From NCBI GenBank assembly GCA_027035445.1, contig JALVUT010000152.1, forward strand, positions 1 through 12,007: a stretch of DNA of 12,007 nucleotides, written 5' to 3'. Origin of the DNA: Thermococcus sp. (GTDB lineage Archaea; Methanobacteriota_B; Thermococci; Thermococcales; Thermococcaceae). Of the stretch, positions 1 to 6,218 are shown piece after piece; positions within the stretch are counted from its first letter, which is position 1; each line of letters starts with the position of its first letter. Made by a program: the position numbers and the translations under genes. A model generated the notes under the pieces. The model did not search any database and was not told the origin of the DNA. It saw only the letters and a program-made list of their open reading frames with translations.

Positions 1-1348
1 TGGGAATTCCTGCCAACGTCTCACTGGGGGAGACCTGGGCGCTACTCTCCTTCACGACGGCCTTTACATCAGAGACCTTTGCCTCTGTGTCAACGCCGCA
101 CTTGAAGGGAGGATGCTCAATTTCGGACCCACCGTTTTCCCCGAGTCTGATGACCCATGCTTCGGCACCTGAGGTGATTCTGTACGTCCCGCCGGCTATG
201 AGGATGTCACTGTTCGGAGCAATGGCAACCGCATTGGCAGTATCGTCGTGTTTTTCTCCATACGTTTTCTCCCATTCCACGTTTCCCTCGCTGTCTAACT
301 TGAGAACCCAGAGGTCTTTTCCGCCGGCCCCAAAGCTGTAAGTGCCCCCAGCCACGATTATGTCTCCGTTTGGAGTCAAGGCAACCGCGTTGGCGTAATC
401 GTCCTTCTTTCCCCCGTAAGTTCTGCTCCACTCTGGTTTTCCATTCCCGCTGAGACGGAGAACCCAAAAGTCAGAGTCACCTGCACCGAAGCTGGAGGTA
501 TCCCCCGCAACAATGATGTCACTGTTCGGAGCAATAGCAACCGCATTGGCCTCGTCACTCTTCTTTCCACCGTAGGTTTTCTGCCAGATAACGCTTCCGT
601 TTCCATTCAAACGGAGGATCCATGCGTCCCAATCGCCGGCGCCGAAGCTCTCGGTGTAGCCCGAAACGACGATGTTCCCGCCCGGGGTTAGGGCGACCCC
701 GTAGGCTTCGTCATCCTTCGATCCCCCGTAGGTCATCTGCCACTTTACGTCCCCACTGGGGCTTAGTCTCATGACCCAGATGTCCGCGTTGCCTGCTCCA
801 AAGCTTGAGGTGCTTCCCGCGGTTATGATGTCACCGTTCGGAGCAATGACGACGGCGTTTGTGTACTCATCATCCTCTCCGCCGTAGGTCTTCTCCCACT
901 TCACGTTTCCCCTGCCGTCGAGTCTTATGACCAACGTATCCCATCCCCCATTTCCAAAGCTTGACGTGTCTCCGGCAACGATGATGTCACCGTTCGGGGC
1001 AATGGCAACCGCGTTGGCGTAATCGTCGTCACTTCCGCCAAAGGTTTTCTGCCAGATAACGCTTCCGTTTCCATTCAAACGGAGAACCCAGAAGTCAGAG
1101 CCCCCAGCACCAAAGCCGAAGGTGTTTCCCGCAATTATAATGTCACCGTTCGGGGCAATGGCAACCGCATGGGCATGGCTGATGGTAACCCTGTTTGCCC
1201 CGCTGCTACTTATTCCCCCATACACTGCCGCCCAGGTTGTGCTGGGTTCACCCAGATGACCGGCCTCAACTATTTTGGGGGCGGCCAGGAGGCTGAGCAC
1301 CAGCAGAAAAGCCCACGACAGTGCGAGCAAGGCTCTTTTGTGCTCCAT
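1..1348 (-). CDS. Secreted seven-bladed beta-propeller repeat protein (C-terminus beyond window)
   Basis: The frame is open from an ATG at 1348 to the window edge (449 codons, no stop), so the C-terminus is missing. Residues 1-29 are a signal peptide: a basic start, then a Leu-rich core ending near VEAG. Seven repeats of about 52 residues follow, from about residue 59 to 410, each of the form NAVAIAPNGDIIVAG...SFGAG..DFWVLRL...G.V.WQKTYGG. The seventh repeat lacks the closing W..TYGG strand, and the N-terminus supplies one (WAAVYGG, residues 39-45). This is the usual velcro closure of a circular seven-bladed propeller. The repeats resemble delta-60/SBBP-type propeller motifs, and the ligand is unknown. 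After the propeller comes a non-repeat segment with one Cys. Location outside the cell is inferred from the signal peptide. A CGP-CTERM or other anchor may lie beyond the window. A GGGGG stretch lies about 8 bases before the ATG. Confidence 0.85.
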   Translation of the reverse strand, partial: MEHKRALLALSWAFLLVLSLLAAPKIVEAGHLGEPSTTWAAVYGGISSSGANRVTISHAHAVAIAPNGDIIIAGNTFGFGAGGSDFWVLRLNGNGSVIWQKTFGGSDDDYANAVAIAPNGDIIVAGDTSSFGNGGWDTLVIRLDGRGNVKWEKTYGGEDDEYTNAVVIAPNGDIITAGSTSSFGAGNADIWVMRLSPSGDVKWQMTYGGSKDDEAYGVALTPGGNIVVSGYTESFGAGDWDAWILRLNGNGSVIWQKTYGGKKSDEANAVAIAPNSDIIVAGDTSSFGAGDSDFWVLRLSGNGKPEWSRTYGGKKDDYANAVALTPNGDIIVAGGTYSFGAGGKDLWVLKLDSEGNVEWEKTYGEKHDDTANAVAIAPNSDILIAGGTYRITSGAEAWVIRLGENGGSEIEHPPFKCGVDTEAKVSDVKAVVKESSAQVSPSETLAGIP

Positions 1349-1394
1349 CGTATGGCCCCCTTGCACGATCCATAATGGGAATGTACAGCATACT

Positions 1395-1412
1395 GGTTAA
1401 TAACCTTTATCC
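1395..1412 (-). promoter_or_regulatory. Probable BRE/TATA promoter of the beta-propeller gene
   Basis: On the minus strand the sequence reads GGGATAAAGGTTATTAACC. It shares AAAGGTTA with the promoter of the next gene upstream (2928-2942). It would place transcription start about 25 bases downstream, giving a leader of about 30 bases. An alternative box, TTTAAAAC, lies at 1425-1433. The call rests on position and resemblance only. Confidence 0.45.
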
Positions 1413-1440
1413 CAACGATGAAGTGTTTTAAATGGAATCC

Positions 1441-1452
1441 AAGAAAAATATA
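1441..1452 (-). terminator. Oligo-T terminator after the CGP-CTERM gene
   Basis: About 28 bases past the stop codon the minus strand reads TCTATATTTTTCTT, a T-rich run without a strong hairpin. Such runs terminate transcription in Thermococcales. It lies before the promoter of the propeller gene. Confidence 0.5.
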
Positions 1453-1479
1453 GAGACTGGAGTTAATCCAGACGCGGGT

Positions 1480-2883
1480 TTACTTCCTCCTCCTGAGGAG
1501 GAGCGGCACTATGACGAGGGCTACAAGTGCTGCGGGACCACATATCCCTCCCTTGGAGCCAGATGGGAGGGTGTACCCGATCTTGACTTCTGCCGGAACC
1601 CTCGCCATCATGGCCACGTAGTCTTTCCTCAGCATGCCGTACCTAAGGTAGACATTGCTGTGTATTATTATCTCACGGTCACCCTTCTTCTCTATCTTCA
1701 TTATGACCTTGCTGCCGTTCGCCTCGATAGCTATGTTCGCCGGAACCTGGGTGAACTTCCCACCTTCAGGAAGTGTTATCTTGGTCGTGGTGGTCTGATT
1801 GATGGACGCATCGAGTCTGTTGAGGAAGGATATGTTACCGAGGTCAAGACTTGGACTGTACGTGTAGATATAAACGCCGTTGTTGTACTTTGTGTAATTG
1901 GTGAGCTCCAAGTGGTAGAGAACCACCAGGGGACCGGTATCGTTAACGTTGAGAAGCGTTACGTTACCGTCTTTAACGGCTACACCCCTGCTCTCAAGCT
2001 TCTTGGCGTAGCTCTGCATCAGCCCCTGCTCGGCGGTCTCTATCCCCTGATACTTGAGCTGGAGCTTCAGGTATGAGATGTAGCTATCGGGCTTGATGTA
2101 ACGTTCCTCACGATTAAGAACCGTGATGTTCTTTCCGATGCTCACGTTGTTGTTCACGTCCAGAACCCAGGAGGTGTAGTTCTCCACACCCTTTGGGCCC
2201 CGGTACTGGATTATAAAGCTTCTTGGGCTACCGTATATCTTATTAAGGTCCTCATAGGTTATTCCCTTCTTGAAGTACAGCTCCGAATGGATGTAAACAG
2301 TGTTGCCGTTCCTCTTGACGTTTATCTTCACATAACTGCCATGGGATTCGCTCTCGTAGTCCTGGGGAAGCTTGGTTATCCTGACGTTTGCGGGGAGCTG
2401 AACCGTGAAGTAGTTGTCGAACTCAAGGGTCTGATTCACCTTGGTCACATCGATACTGGCAAGGTCTGCCACCCTGAGAAGATCCAGGGAGATCTCCCAT
2501 ACATTACCATACGAGTAGTACTTTGAAAAGTGAGGTATTACACCATGGAATATCTCAACAAGGGGGCCCGTGGTGTTATAGCCCTTGATCTCCATGCTGG
2601 CATTTTCCACCTTCAGGCCCAGTCTGCTTAGAGCCTGTTCCTCCTGATTGATGAGGAGCTTAGTAGCGTTTTCCACGCTCATGTTTATGATGCTTTCCTT
2701 CGTCTTGTTCAGCAGACCTGCGGGGCTGTAGAAAGTTTTTATGAAAGTTATGTTAGCCGAACTATCTTCATGAACGGTGTAGTACTGCTCCTGCTTCTCC
2801 GAATAAGGCTCCAGGGCCAGCGCCGGCCCCAGAATAAGGCCAATCCCCAGAAGCAGCAGAACACCGAGTGCAAATCTTTTCAT
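1480..2883 (-). CDS. CGP-CTERM surface protein with an internal duplication
   Basis: This protein of 467 residues has a signal peptide (residues 1-23, Leu/Ile/Gly-rich, ending ALA) and a C-terminal tripartite tail at 445-467. The tail is GGICGP, a hydrophobic stretch and a terminal RRRK. It matches the CGP-CTERM signal of Thermococcales surface proteins, in which Cys448 is thought to be the processing and lipid-attachment residue. The body is a tandem duplication. The first copy (about 32-225) and second (about 236-440) share, in the same order: an N-terminal acidic/aromatic stretch, a helix ending in SRLGLKVEN or ESRGVAVKD, a TGPLV..(Y/F)H motif, a PANV or PANI strand, and IHS..Y.(K/R)(K/Y)G before a final hydrophobic strand. 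Many N-X-S/T sequons suggest glycosylation. The function is unknown, and the protein is probably extracytoplasmic. GGAGGT lies seven bases before the ATG, supporting this start. It has its own promoter and terminator. Confidence 0.88.
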   Translation of the reverse strand: MKRFALGVLLLLGIGLILGPALALEPYSEKQEQYYTVHEDSSANITFIKTFYSPAGLLNKTKESIINMSVENATKLLINQEEQALSRLGLKVENASMEIKGYNTTGPLVEIFHGVIPHFSKYYSYGNVWEISLDLLRVADLASIDVTKVNQTLEFDNYFTVQLPANVRITKLPQDYESESHGSYVKINVKRNGNTVYIHSELYFKKGITYEDLNKIYGSPRSFIIQYRGPKGVENYTSWVLDVNNNVSIGKNITVLNREERYIKPDSYISYLKLQLKYQGIETAEQGLMQSYAKKLESRGVAVKDGNVTLLNVNDTGPLVVLYHLELTNYTKYNNGVYIYTYSPSLDLGNISFLNRLDASINQTTTTKITLPEGGKFTQVPANIAIEANGSKVIMKIEKKGDREIIIHSNVYLRYGMLRKDYVAMMARVPAEVKIGYTLPSGSKGGICGPAALVALVIVPLLLRRRK

Positions 2884-2927
2884 TCAGTCTACCTCCAAAC
2901 TGCCACTTATTCTAGAAAGATGGGAGG

Positions 2928-2942
2928 GTATTTAACCTTTCC
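2928..2942 (-). promoter_or_regulatory. BRE/TATA promoter of the CGP-CTERM gene
   Basis: The minus strand reads GGAAAGGTTAAATAC: a purine-rich BRE followed by a TATA-like TTAAATA. It lies 45-60 bases upstream of the ATG at 2883, so transcription would start near 2906 with a leader of about 22 bases carrying the GGAGGT site. It indicates transcription separate from the biotin ligase gene upstream. Confidence 0.6.
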
Positions 2943-2961
2943 TCCCATGCAGTAAAGCCAC

Positions 2962-3681
2962 TCAGAGGGGCCTTAACGATACCTCCCCAGAGACAACCCT
3001 GCGGAGCTCACCCCCTACATCCAAAAGCAACGAACCGTCATCCAGAACGTCCACCGCCCTGCCAACGAAGGAGGAATCATCCTCAAAAACTTCAACAGAT
3101 TTTCCCAGTATGAACGTTCTTTCCCTGACCTTCACCATTAGGAGGTCGGGTCTCAGCCTGTACACCCGGTACCAAGCGTTCAGATGGAAGATAAGTCTCC
3201 CAAGAACCTTCTCAAGTGGAATCTTCCTACCGACTAGGTACAGCATTGAGGTTGCCGACCCCCAAAGCCCCTCAGGTAGGGGGTTGTTGACGTTGAGTCC
3301 TACACCGAGAACGACGTATTCCCCTGCCCTCCCCTCCGTTAGGATACCTGCTATCTTCTTTCCACCAGCCCAGACATCGTTGGGCCACTTTATTCCGGCC
3401 CGTATCCCAAACTCATCGAGTACATCGACCACCGCCATGGCACCGACAAAGACCAGCCTCGGATCCGTTTTTCCCGGCTTCAGTATCACGCTCATCCAGA
3501 GCCCGCCTTCGGGTGAGGCCCAGGAACGTCCCCTCCGCCCCCGTCCAGCGGTCTGCTTACTGGCGACGACCACGGTCCCCTCTGGCACCTCTTGGGCTAT
3601 CCTTTTCGCGTACTCATTGGTTGAATCAACCTCCTCAAGCCGTATTATCCTTACCTCGGGATCCTCCACAGGGCTCACCAT
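2962..3681 (-). CDS. birA: Biotin-protein ligase (biotin--[acetyl-CoA-carboxylase] ligase), no DNA-binding domain
   Basis: This is a 239-residue class I biotin-protein ligase. It makes biotinyl-AMP from biotin and ATP and attaches biotin to a Lys of a carrier domain in the cytoplasm. The signature motifs are present: STNEYAK (20-26), the biotinyl-AMP loop GRGRRGRSW (46-54), KWPNDVW (98-104) and GGKKIAGIL (106-114), where Lys109 matches the catalytic Lys of the family. A small SH3-like C-terminal domain covers about 193-239. There is no N-terminal helix-turn-helix, so it should not be a repressor like E. coli BirA. The likely substrate, a biotinyl domain with the AMKM motif, is encoded about 2.5 kb away at 6219-7997. 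No Shine-Dalgarno precedes the ATG. A TATA-like box 20-25 bases upstream suggests a leaderless transcript. Confidence 0.95.
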   Translation of the reverse strand: MVSPVEDPEVRIIRLEEVDSTNEYAKRIAQEVPEGTVVVASKQTAGRGRRGRSWASPEGGLWMSVILKPGKTDPRLVFVGAMAVVDVLDEFGIRAGIKWPNDVWAGGKKIAGILTEGRAGEYVVLGVGLNVNNPLPEGLWGSATSMLYLVGRKIPLEKVLGRLIFHLNAWYRVYRLRPDLLMVKVRERTFILGKSVEVFEDDSSFVGRAVDVLDDGSLLLDVGGELRRVVSGEVSLRPL

Positions 3682-3698
3682 GGAAACTAAGGTATCCA

Positions 3699-3715
3699 GC
3701 TTAAAACATTGTTCC
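3699..3715 (-). promoter_or_regulatory. TATA box for a leaderless birA transcript
   Basis: The minus strand reads GAACAATGTTTTAAGC. TTTTAA is centred about 23 bases before the ATG at 3681, so transcription should begin at or next to the start codon. This agrees with the lack of a Shine-Dalgarno site, unlike the other genes here. Confidence 0.5.
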
Positions 3716-3732
3716 AGAAACCCTAGAGGAAG

Positions 3733-3745
3733 ACAAAAATAAAGG
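3733..3745 (-). terminator. Oligo-T terminator after the aspartate symporter gene
   Basis: Some 13 bases past the TAA stop, the minus strand reads CCCCCTTTATTTTTGTCTT. This is a T-rich run typical of Thermococcales termination, placed between the symporter gene and the birA promoter. Confidence 0.55.
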
Positions 3746-3757
3746 GGGAGATGGCTA

Positions 3758-5035
3758 TTACCACTTACTTCTATCCAGTTCTCCCTCTGTTTTGGCCACT
3801 ATCGTCGTTCCAGTCAGGTCCCCGGTGACGTTGACCATTGTCCTGCCCATGTCAAGGATTGCGTCGATTCCGAGTATCATAGCGTAGGCAAGGGCCACGG
3901 GGCTTCCGGAGGTCAGGTTGAGGCCGACGCTTTGGAGAACCATCGCGAGCATTATTGCCCCGGCACCGGGGACCCCGGCGGTTCCTATCGACGCTAGGAC
4001 TGCCGTAATGACGACCACAAGTTGCTGGCTGAGTGGCAGGGGCTGACCGATCGCCGCGGCCACGAACAGTACCGTGGCACCTTGGTAAAGGGCAGTTCCG
4101 TCCATATTTATCGTTGCACCCAGGGGTAATGTGAAGGAGTATATCCCCTTGTCCACGCCCATGTTCTTCTCAGCCACGCGCATTGTGACGGGCAGGGTAC
4201 CGCTGGAGCTCCTCGTGACGAAGGCCGTTAACATAGCATCCTTAGCCTTCCTGATGAACTTGAGCGGGTCGAGGCCGAACACTTTGAGGAGGATGAAGTA
4301 GACGATGAGGATCTGCAGGGCTAGACCCACGTACACCGCAAGCACGACCTTTGCAAGTGGCCCAATCACTTTAGTTCCCTGCTCCGCCATGACATAGGCG
4401 ATGAGGGCAAAGACGCCCACCGGTGCGTACTGCATGACCCCACCGACCATGAAGTACATTGCCTCGGCGAGGCCATCAAATACTTTGAGGAGTACGCTGG
4501 CACTGGTCCTGATCCTCTCATCTTTTCTGTTCATGAGGTACGTCAGGGTTATACCCAGGACTATGGCAAAGAATATTACCTGCAGAACGATCCCGTTCGC
4601 CAGAGAACTGAAGGGGTTGGTCGGTACAATGTTCAGCAGGGTCTTAACGAGGGACGGTGACGTGGCATGTATGGCCTTCCCTTCACCGGTTCCAAGGTGT
4701 ATGCCGGTTCCAAGCCTGAAGAGGTTGCCCATGAGGAGGCCGAAGAACACTGCAAAAGCGGAGGTCAGGAGGTAGTAAACCACTATCTTGACCCCTACCC
4801 TTCCAAGCCTTGCAGGGCTGATACTAGCAGCACCGACGACCAGGGAGGCAAGGACTATTGGCATTACCAACATCTTCAAAAGCCTGATGAACAGATCCCC
4901 AAGTGGCTTTATAGCGGTTGCTGCACCGGGATGGCCGATAACCCCTGCTATCAACCCGTATATTGCACCCAAAATTAAACCTATCAGAATCTTTCTCAAA
5001 ACAGGGTATTCGAGATACCTCCTGAGGAGTCCCAT
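3758..5035 (-). CDS. Sodium-dependent aspartate symporter, GltPh/GltTk type (DAACS family)
   Basis: This 425-residue membrane carrier of the dicarboxylate/amino acid:cation symporter family is very close, from memory, to GltPh of Pyrococcus horikoshii and GltTk of T. kodakarensis, which import aspartate with three Na+. All core elements are present: hairpin 1 with TRSSSGT (274-280), TM7 NMDGT (310-314), hairpin 2 [10 protein letters not shown] (351-360) and TM8 [12 protein letters not shown] (395-406). Asp395, Arg398, Thr399 and Asn402 correspond to the substrate-binding residues of GltPh, and the Arg fits acidic amino acids. I chose the ATG at 5035 because GAGGTG lies exactly six bases before it and the protein then starts as GltPh does (MGL.R.Y.EYPVL). 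A GTG at 5062 would add nine residues but has no such site. Aspartate taken up can give oxaloacetate, which the gene at 6219 could use. Confidence 0.95.
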   Translation of the reverse strand: MGLLRRYLEYPVLRKILIGLILGAIYGLIAGVIGHPGAATAIKPLGDLFIRLLKMLVMPIVLASLVVGAASISPARLGRVGVKIVVYYLLTSAFAVFFGLLMGNLFRLGTGIHLGTGEGKAIHATSPSLVKTLLNIVPTNPFSSLANGIVLQVIFFAIVLGITLTYLMNRKDERIRTSASVLLKVFDGLAEAMYFMVGGVMQYAPVGVFALIAYVMAEQGTKVIGPLAKVVLAVYVGLALQILIVYFILLKVFGLDPLKFIRKAKDAMLTAFVTRSSSGTLPVTMRVAEKNMGVDKGIYSFTLPLGATINMDGTALYQGATVLFVAAAIGQPLPLSQQLVVVITAVLASIGTAGVPGAGAIMLAMVLQSVGLNLTSGSPVALAYAMILGIDAILDMGRTMVNVTGDLTGTTIVAKTEGELDRSKW

Positions 5036-5069
5036 CGCTGGCACCTCAAACACTTCAAACACTTAGGCA

Positions 5070-5088
5070 ATGTACCCGAAGGGTACAT
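5070..5088. promoter_or_regulatory. Perfect inverted repeat at the symporter transcription start (candidate operator)
   Basis: ATGTACCC-gaa-GGGTACAT has 8-bp perfectly complementary arms around a 3-base centre. It lies in the symporter leader and covers the predicted transcription start (about 25 bases from the TATA box at 5111-5120). That is a usual place for an archaeal repressor site. I do not recognise it as the site of a named Thermococcales regulator. It could also fold as a short hairpin at the 5' end of the mRNA. Confidence 0.6.
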
Positions 5089-5110
5089 GCGAGTTATGTT
5101 TGAACGTTAA

Positions 5111-5126
5111 GATATATAAGATTACC
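5111..5126 (-). promoter_or_regulatory. BRE/TATA promoter of the aspartate symporter gene
   Basis: The minus strand reads GGTAATCTTATATATC: a strong TATA box (CTTATATATC) with a BRE-like element before it. It predicts a start near 5088-5090 and a leader of about 52 bases with the inverted repeat at its very 5' end and GAGGTG before the ATG. The box is nearly symmetrical and could also be read on the plus strand. Confidence 0.7.
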
Positions 5127-5209
5127 TGAAGAATGGCATGTTTTGCCGTCTGTGGAGGCTCGACAGGGCCGGAAAATTCGTCATGAAGACAGCAGGGGAT
5201 GGTGGAAAG

Positions 5210-5225
5210 GCAAAAACCTTAAATT
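5210..5225 (+). promoter_or_regulatory. BRE/TATA promoter of the aldolase gene
   Basis: GCAAAAACCTTAAATT combines an A-rich BRE with a TATA-like CTTAAATT. Transcription would start near 5245-5248, leaving a very short leader of about 10-14 bases. The glycolytic motif lies directly downstream, over the start site. Confidence 0.55.
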
Positions 5226-5238
5226 CCCCCAAGGTATA

Positions 5239-5255
5239 TATCACCCTGGGTGATT
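5239..5255 (+). promoter_or_regulatory. Thermococcales glycolytic motif (TGM), binding site for Tgr/TrmBL1
   Basis: TATCAC-CCTGG-GTGATT matches the consensus TATCAC-N5-GTGATA at 11 of 12 fixed positions. In T. kodakarensis and Pyrococcus this site binds the TrmB-family sugar-responsive regulator. Sites downstream of the TATA box are associated with repression of glycolytic genes; sites upstream are associated with activation of gluconeogenic genes. Here the site is downstream of the TATA box and overlaps the predicted transcription start and the Shine-Dalgarno GGGTGA (5248-5253), which implies repression when sugar is absent. Confidence 0.85.
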
Positions 5256-5258
5256 AAT

Positions 5259-6104
5259 ATGGATGCATACCAGAGTGTGGGGATACAGAGAAGGATGAGG
5301 AGGTTCTTCCGCAGGGACGGGAGGGCGCTCATATTCGCGATGGATCACGGCTTCGAACATGGGCCGACCGACTTCGAGCCCGTGTGGGAGCACATCAAAC
5401 CGCACACCATTGTGAGGAAAGTTGTCAGAGCAGGTATAGACGGTGTGATGATGCTACCGGGAATGGCCAGGCTGGCCGCAGATGAGGTCAAAGGCGATAG
5501 GGGCCTCATGGTAAAGCTCACCAGTAAGACCTCCCTCCGGCCCAAGGATGGTAAGCTCCTTCAGAGTCAGCTGGGCTATGTTGAGGATGCTGTAAAGCTC
5601 GGCGCCGATGCTATAGCGGCAACCGTTTACTGGGGTAGCCCAGCCGAGGACGTCATGATGCGCCAGTTTGCTGAGATAGTGGGCTACGCCCACGATTTGG
5701 GATTCCCCGTCGTTCAGTTCGCCTATCCAAGAGGTCCCTACATCACCGAGAAGTACGGGAGGAAGGAGGACTACCGCGTAGTCATGTACGGTGCGAGGGC
5801 AGCCGCCGAGAGCGGGGCGGACATGATAAAGACCTACTGGACGGGTTCGAGGGAGACCTTCGCGAAAGTTGTCGATGCAGCCGCCGGGGTCCCTGTTCTT
5901 CTGAGTGGAGGGGCCAAGACGGAGAACCCCGTTGATTTTCTCAAGGTCGTCTACGGGGTCGTTGAGGCAGGTGGAGCCGGCGCGGTTGTTGGGAGAAACA
6001 TCTTCCAGCGCGAGAACCCCGAACCAATGATAAGAGCCCTCCTGCGGATAATACATCGCAACGAGGAACCGGAAGAAGCCGCCAAGGCCGAGGGGATAAT
6101 CTGA
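5259..6104 (+). CDS. fba: Fructose-1,6-bisphosphate aldolase, class I archaeal (DhnA) type
   Basis: This 281-residue TIM-barrel aldolase of the archaeal class I/DhnA family splits fructose 1,6-bisphosphate into glyceraldehyde 3-phosphate and dihydroxyacetone phosphate, in the cytoplasm. Visible motifs are the N-terminal [12 protein letters not shown] (25-36), YWGSP (124-128), AYPRGP (155-160), IKTYWTG (190-196) with Lys191 as the likely Schiff-base residue, and the phosphate-binding strands LSGGAKT (215-221) and [11 protein letters not shown] (241-251). I place the start at ATG 5259, which has GGTG-N6 spacing and gives the length I recall for Thermococcus homologues. A GTG at 5250 would lie inside the Shine-Dalgarno and the glycolytic motif. 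The gene faces away from the symporter gene. The TGM in its promoter marks it as part of the sugar-controlled glycolytic regulon. A short C/T-rich stretch (6105-6114) follows the stop but is a weak terminator. Confidence 0.95.
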   Translation: MDAYQSVGIQRRMRRFFRRDGRALIFAMDHGFEHGPTDFEPVWEHIKPHTIVRKVVRAGIDGVMMLPGMARLAADEVKGDRGLMVKLTSKTSLRPKDGKLLQSQLGYVEDAVKLGADAIAATVYWGSPAEDVMMRQFAEIVGYAHDLGFPVVQFAYPRGPYITEKYGRKEDYRVVMYGARAAAESGADMIKTYWTGSRETFAKVVDAAAGVPVLLSGGAKTENPVDFLKVVYGVVEAGGAGAVVGRNIFQRENPEPMIRALLRIIHRNEEPEEAAKAEGII

Positions 6105-6150
6105 GCCCCTTTTCCGTCTATTGTCGAAATTCAATTCAACCTACGTCGGA

Positions 6151-6163
6151 ACTTTTTTAAACC
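6151..6163 (+). promoter_or_regulatory. TATA promoter of the biotin-dependent carboxyltransferase gene
   Basis: ACTTTTTTAAACC contains a TATA-like TTTTTTAAA about 60 bases before the ATG at 6219. The predicted start is near 6183, with a leader of about 35 bases. No glycolytic motif is present, so this gene is not visibly under the same control as the aldolase. Confidence 0.5.
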
Positions 6164-6218
6164 CCTGGACGTTTAGAGGGCTCATAAATTAGTGACGGCA
6201 CGGAAGCAGGTGATGGCA

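Noticed and set aside
1487..1503. Inverted repeat CTCCTCCT-G-AGGAGGAG near the end of the CGP-CTERM gene, as a terminator hairpin.
   Set aside because: It is the coding sequence of the Leu-Leu-Arg-Arg-Arg tail, so codon repetition explains it. The T run is also about 40 bases further on.
1432..2076. A 214-codon plus-strand open frame opposite the CGP-CTERM gene.
   Set aside because: It lies antisense to a gene with signal peptide, anchor and Shine-Dalgarno. Its product has no recognisable motif and it has no ribosome site.
3110..3742. A 210-codon plus-strand open frame across birA.
   Set aside because: It is antisense to a biotin ligase with intact motifs, and its product is low-complexity and Ser/Pro/Arg-rich.
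5036..5062. GTG at 5062 as the symporter start, adding nine residues.
   Set aside because: No ribosome site precedes it, and GAGGTG would fall inside the coding sequence. The GltPh-like N-terminus begins at 5035.
5127..5209. A possible small RNA or ORF between the divergent promoters.
   Set aside because: I found no C/D-box pair, no start codon with a ribosome site and no stable hairpin. The plus-strand reading of the symmetrical TATA box is not enough.
5250..5258. GTG at 5250 as the aldolase start.
   Set aside because: It lies inside the glycolytic motif and the Shine-Dalgarno. ATG 5259 has the correct spacing and the family's usual N-terminus.
5454..6134. A 226-codon minus-strand open frame across the aldolase gene.
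   Set aside because: It is the antisense shadow of a clearly conserved aldolase. The reading is explained by codon bias in the real gene.
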